Source: an uncultured Endomicrobiia bacterium (lineage in GTDB: Bacteria; Elusimicrobiota; Endomicrobiia; DTEH01). From it: a DNA stretch of 64,000 nucleotides. Below are positions 61,981 to 64,000 of the stretch, piece after piece (within the stretch, counting starts at the first letter, position 1; the number at the start of each line of letters is the position of its first letter). The position numbers were made by a program, and so were the translations under genes. The notes below the pieces were generated by a model. That model saw nothing but the letters and a program-made list of their open reading frames with translations. It was not told the DNA's origin and made no database searches. Location of the stretch: NCBI GenBank assembly GCA_937928765.1, contig CALFVX010000017.1, positions 1-64,000 on the forward strand. Direction: 5' to 3'.

Positions 61981-63666
61981 TTAATAATCTTTATTTTCTT
62001 CTTTTGGTGAGATAATCTTTCCAGAAAATGCTTTACAAAACTTTTCTACTTCAGGAGTAATTCTTGTTTTCTTTGGTTTTATTTCAATAGGTTTTAAATC
62101 GTTAAGTTGCTTATTAGAAGAAACTTCTTCTGATAAAACAATTTTTTGTTCAGATTGTATATCGTATACAACTTTAAAATTCTTTGTTGTAAGTTGATAA
62201 AGAATTTTTTCTAAATTCAAATTATGCTGTTGCAACATGTGTTTTACATATTTGTTAGGAAATAGTATTTTTAAGGTATCGTTTAGAAAACAAACCTTTG
62301 ATTCTAAAAGTATAGGATAGCTTAGCGGTTTTTCAGTTTTTATTTTCTCTAATACTTGTTCCCATAAAGATTCTAAAGTTTCTTTATTAAAATTAAATTC
62401 TTGTTTATCAACAGAAATATCTTGTTGTTTAAGCTCCTCTTGATTAGAAGATGAAGAATTTTTTTCTAAAACTTTATCATCTTTAGTTAATTTTTTATCT
62501 TTCAAACCAACTTCATCTTTTTGTTTTTCAATAATATCATAAGTATTATAATTTTCAATATATTTTATAATTTCACTAATTTCAAAATATTGTCTTATAA
62601 GTTTTACACTATTAATTTCAAGCAAAATTTTTGGAAATTCTGTTCTTTTAATTTCTTCAACTAAATAAAGTAATTGTTGAATGTAAGATATAATATGTGT
62701 TGTTGAAAAAAGATCTTTAAATTGTTCTAAATTATAAATATTGTCTTCTTGGATACTCGCAGTTCTAAAATACAATAACTTTCTAAAAAATTCTAAAACA
62801 TCTTTTGCAAATTGTATAAGATCTATCCCAGAGTTATAAATCTCGTCAACAAATTCTAAAATTGATTTTACATCATCTTTGGTTATTAATTTTACATATT
62901 TTTCAACATACTCAGTTGGTGTTGAACCCCAAAGCTGAAGTATAACTTTTGAATCAACCTTAGCATACAATTCCGTTAAAGCAAGTATCTGGTCTAGCAA
63001 ACTTAGAGAATCTCTTACAGAACCTAAAGAAAATTCTGAAATTAATTTCAAAGCATCATCAGTGATTTTGTCTATTTTGTTTTCAGATTTTACAACAAAT
63101 TTTAATCTTTCAAATATAATATTTTTTAAAACAGGCCTGAATTGAAAAACTTGACATCTAGAAATAATTGTTTGTGGCAAGGAATTAAATTCTGTTGTTG
63201 CAAGAATAAAAATTACATAACTTGGTGGTTCTTCTAAAGTTTTAAGAAAAGCATTAAATGCAGCTTCAGTAATTTGGTGTGCTTCATCAATTATATAAAC
63301 TTTATATTTACAACTTACTGGAACATACTTTACACTTTCTGTCAATGAACGTATTTCGTCAATACCACGGTTTGATGCTGCATCTATCTCTATTACGTCT
63401 ACACAATTACCCTGAGTTATCTCTGTACAATTTTTACATTGGTTACAAGGTTCAAAATCAACAGTTGGAGATAAACAATTTATTGCTTTTGCAAAAATTC
63501 TTGCAGTAGAAGTTTTACCAGTACCTCTTGTGCCAGAAAAAATATAAGAATGCCATACCTTGCCAGATTTTAGTGCATTTTTTAATGTTGTAACAATATG
63601 TTGTTGGCCAATAATTTCACTAAATTTTTGTGGTCTATATTTTCTTGCTAAAACTAAATAACTCAT
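61981..63666 (-). CDS. dnaX: DNA polymerase III subunit gamma/tau
   Basis: A 561-residue clamp-loader ATPase: KYRPQKFSEIIGQ at the start, Walker A GTRGTGKT at residues 45-52, zinc module CNQCKNC with Cys88, DEIRSLTESVKYVP, DEAHQ and the sensor ATTEFNSLPQTIISRCQ. The C-terminal part past about 370 is variable and ends in a charged tail. Its start overlaps the pyrF stop in an ATGA. I saw no A/T slippage run typical of the gamma frameshift at the domain border, but did not test this rigorously. Confidence 0.95.
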   Translation of the reverse strand: MSYLVLARKYRPQKFSEIIGQQHIVTTLKNALKSGKVWHSYIFSGTRGTGKTSTARIFAKAINCLSPTVDFEPCNQCKNCTEITQGNCVDVIEIDAASNRGIDEIRSLTESVKYVPVSCKYKVYIIDEAHQITEAAFNAFLKTLEEPPSYVIFILATTEFNSLPQTIISRCQVFQFRPVLKNIIFERLKFVVKSENKIDKITDDALKLISEFSLGSVRDSLSLLDQILALTELYAKVDSKVILQLWGSTPTEYVEKYVKLITKDDVKSILEFVDEIYNSGIDLIQFAKDVLEFFRKLLYFRTASIQEDNIYNLEQFKDLFSTTHIISYIQQLLYLVEEIKRTEFPKILLEINSVKLIRQYFEISEIIKYIENYNTYDIIEKQKDEVGLKDKKLTKDDKVLEKNSSSSNQEELKQQDISVDKQEFNFNKETLESLWEQVLEKIKTEKPLSYPILLESKVCFLNDTLKILFPNKYVKHMLQQHNLNLEKILYQLTTKNFKVVYDIQSEQKIVLSEEVSSNKQLNDLKPIEIKPKKTRITPEVEKFCKAFSGKIISPKEENKDY

Positions 63667-64000
63667 TTTTTGTTTATAAAAATTAAATCATTTAAGTATT
63701 TTAAAGTTTTATTTATATTTTCTGATTCATAAATACTTCTTCCAACAACAACATAGTCTGCATCTAAAGATAAAACATTCTCAATTGTGTTAGTTCTTTT
63801 TTGATCAACATTTTTATTACCTAAAGTTATTCCAGGAACTAAAGTTAAAAATTTTTCCCCACAAGTTTTTTTTATAATTTTGACCTCATTTGCTGAACAT
63901 ACTACCCCATCTAAACCACAACTTTTTGCTAATTTAGCAAGATTGAGAATAGTTTCTTTTATGTTTGTTTTGAAACCAAAATATTTTAAATCTTCTTCTT
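63663..64000 (-). CDS. pyrF: Orotidine 5'-phosphate decarboxylase, 3' part
   Basis: A frame open from the window edge encodes the C-terminal 111 residues of PyrF: AKSCGLDGVVCSANEVKIIKK, FLTLVPGITLG, VDQKRTNTIENVLSLDADYVVVGRSIYES, ending FINKK. It makes UMP from OMP. It is not listed in the ORF track because the start lies outside the window. The TGA overlaps the dnaX ATG by ATGA, so the two genes are translationally coupled. Confidence 0.93.
   Translation of the reverse strand, partial: EEDLKYFGFKTNIKETILNLAKLAKSCGLDGVVCSANEVKIIKKTCGEKFLTLVPGITLGNKNVDQKRTNTIENVLSLDADYVVVGRSIYESENINKTLKYLNDLIFINKK

Overview
The window is very AT-rich chromosomal DNA from a Gram-negative-type (diderm), probably anaerobic bacterium. 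Diderm markers are Lgt and LspA, Pal and OmpA-type proteins, TolB, a TonB/TolA-like protein, CpoB/YbgF and two TonB-dependent receptors. The anaerobic signs are indirect: a Thi4 with the histidine-type active site, a NIL-ferredoxin next to a UPF0280 protein, and V-type ATPase subunits. DUF4416, DUF5693-CsaB, PorV-like/OmpA and FlgD-like C-terminal modules fit a poorly cultured phylum of the Elusimicrobiota/Omnitrophota sort. That placement is an inference; there is no rRNA gene here. I found no phage, insertion sequence or CRISPR array.

Layout. 0-15 kb: a phosphoesterase, then a long minus-strand run of ttcA, yjbQ, galT, glgA, DUF5693, csaB, ftsX, envC-like, thi4, pabB-pabC fusion, birA, a TonB receptor and ccdA. 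A textbook BirA operator sits in front of the TonB receptor. 15-20 kb: plus-strand purA, a sensor kinase and a LysM-FecR protein. 20-31 kb: minus-strand response regulator, HtrA, TolB, TonB/TolA, CpoB, Pal, tRNA-Arg, a PASTA protein, a PorV/OmpA fusion, a FlgD-tailed protein and a Pit transporter. 31-39 kb: DJ-1/PfpI, PilZ, a coiled-coil protein, rluD, lgt, lspA, ileS and a GlcD-like oxidase. 39-50 kb: two separate cluster-A-I (ZnuABC-like) metal importers, each with an outer-membrane protein. The second lies beside nikR and has matching direct-repeat sites in front of nikR and of its TonB receptor. 50-55 kb: a COG2521 methyltransferase, tilS-hpt-ftsH, folE-folP. 55-60 kb: DUF4416, an ECF sigma factor with a small zinc-finger protein, and two V-ATPase genes (stalk and subunit I) without the rest of the complex. 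59.5-60.7 kb is decaying: an FkbM methyltransferase broken by one stop codon and a LemA remnant. 60.7-64 kb: UPF0280, NIL-ferredoxin, dnaX and the 3' part of pyrF, which is not in the ORF track.

How it works together. The most interesting content is envelope import logic. A biotin-repressor operator over a TonB receptor promoter predicts outer-membrane biotin uptake. A NikR-linked operon of TonB receptor, Cys-Pro-Gly-His binding protein, ATPase, permease and methyltransferase predicts nickel uptake through a ZnuABC-type rather than a NikABCDE-type pump. Several genes without a Shine-Dalgarno sequence have a -10 box 7-11 nt before the start codon, so leaderless or nearly leaderless mRNAs are likely common in this organism.
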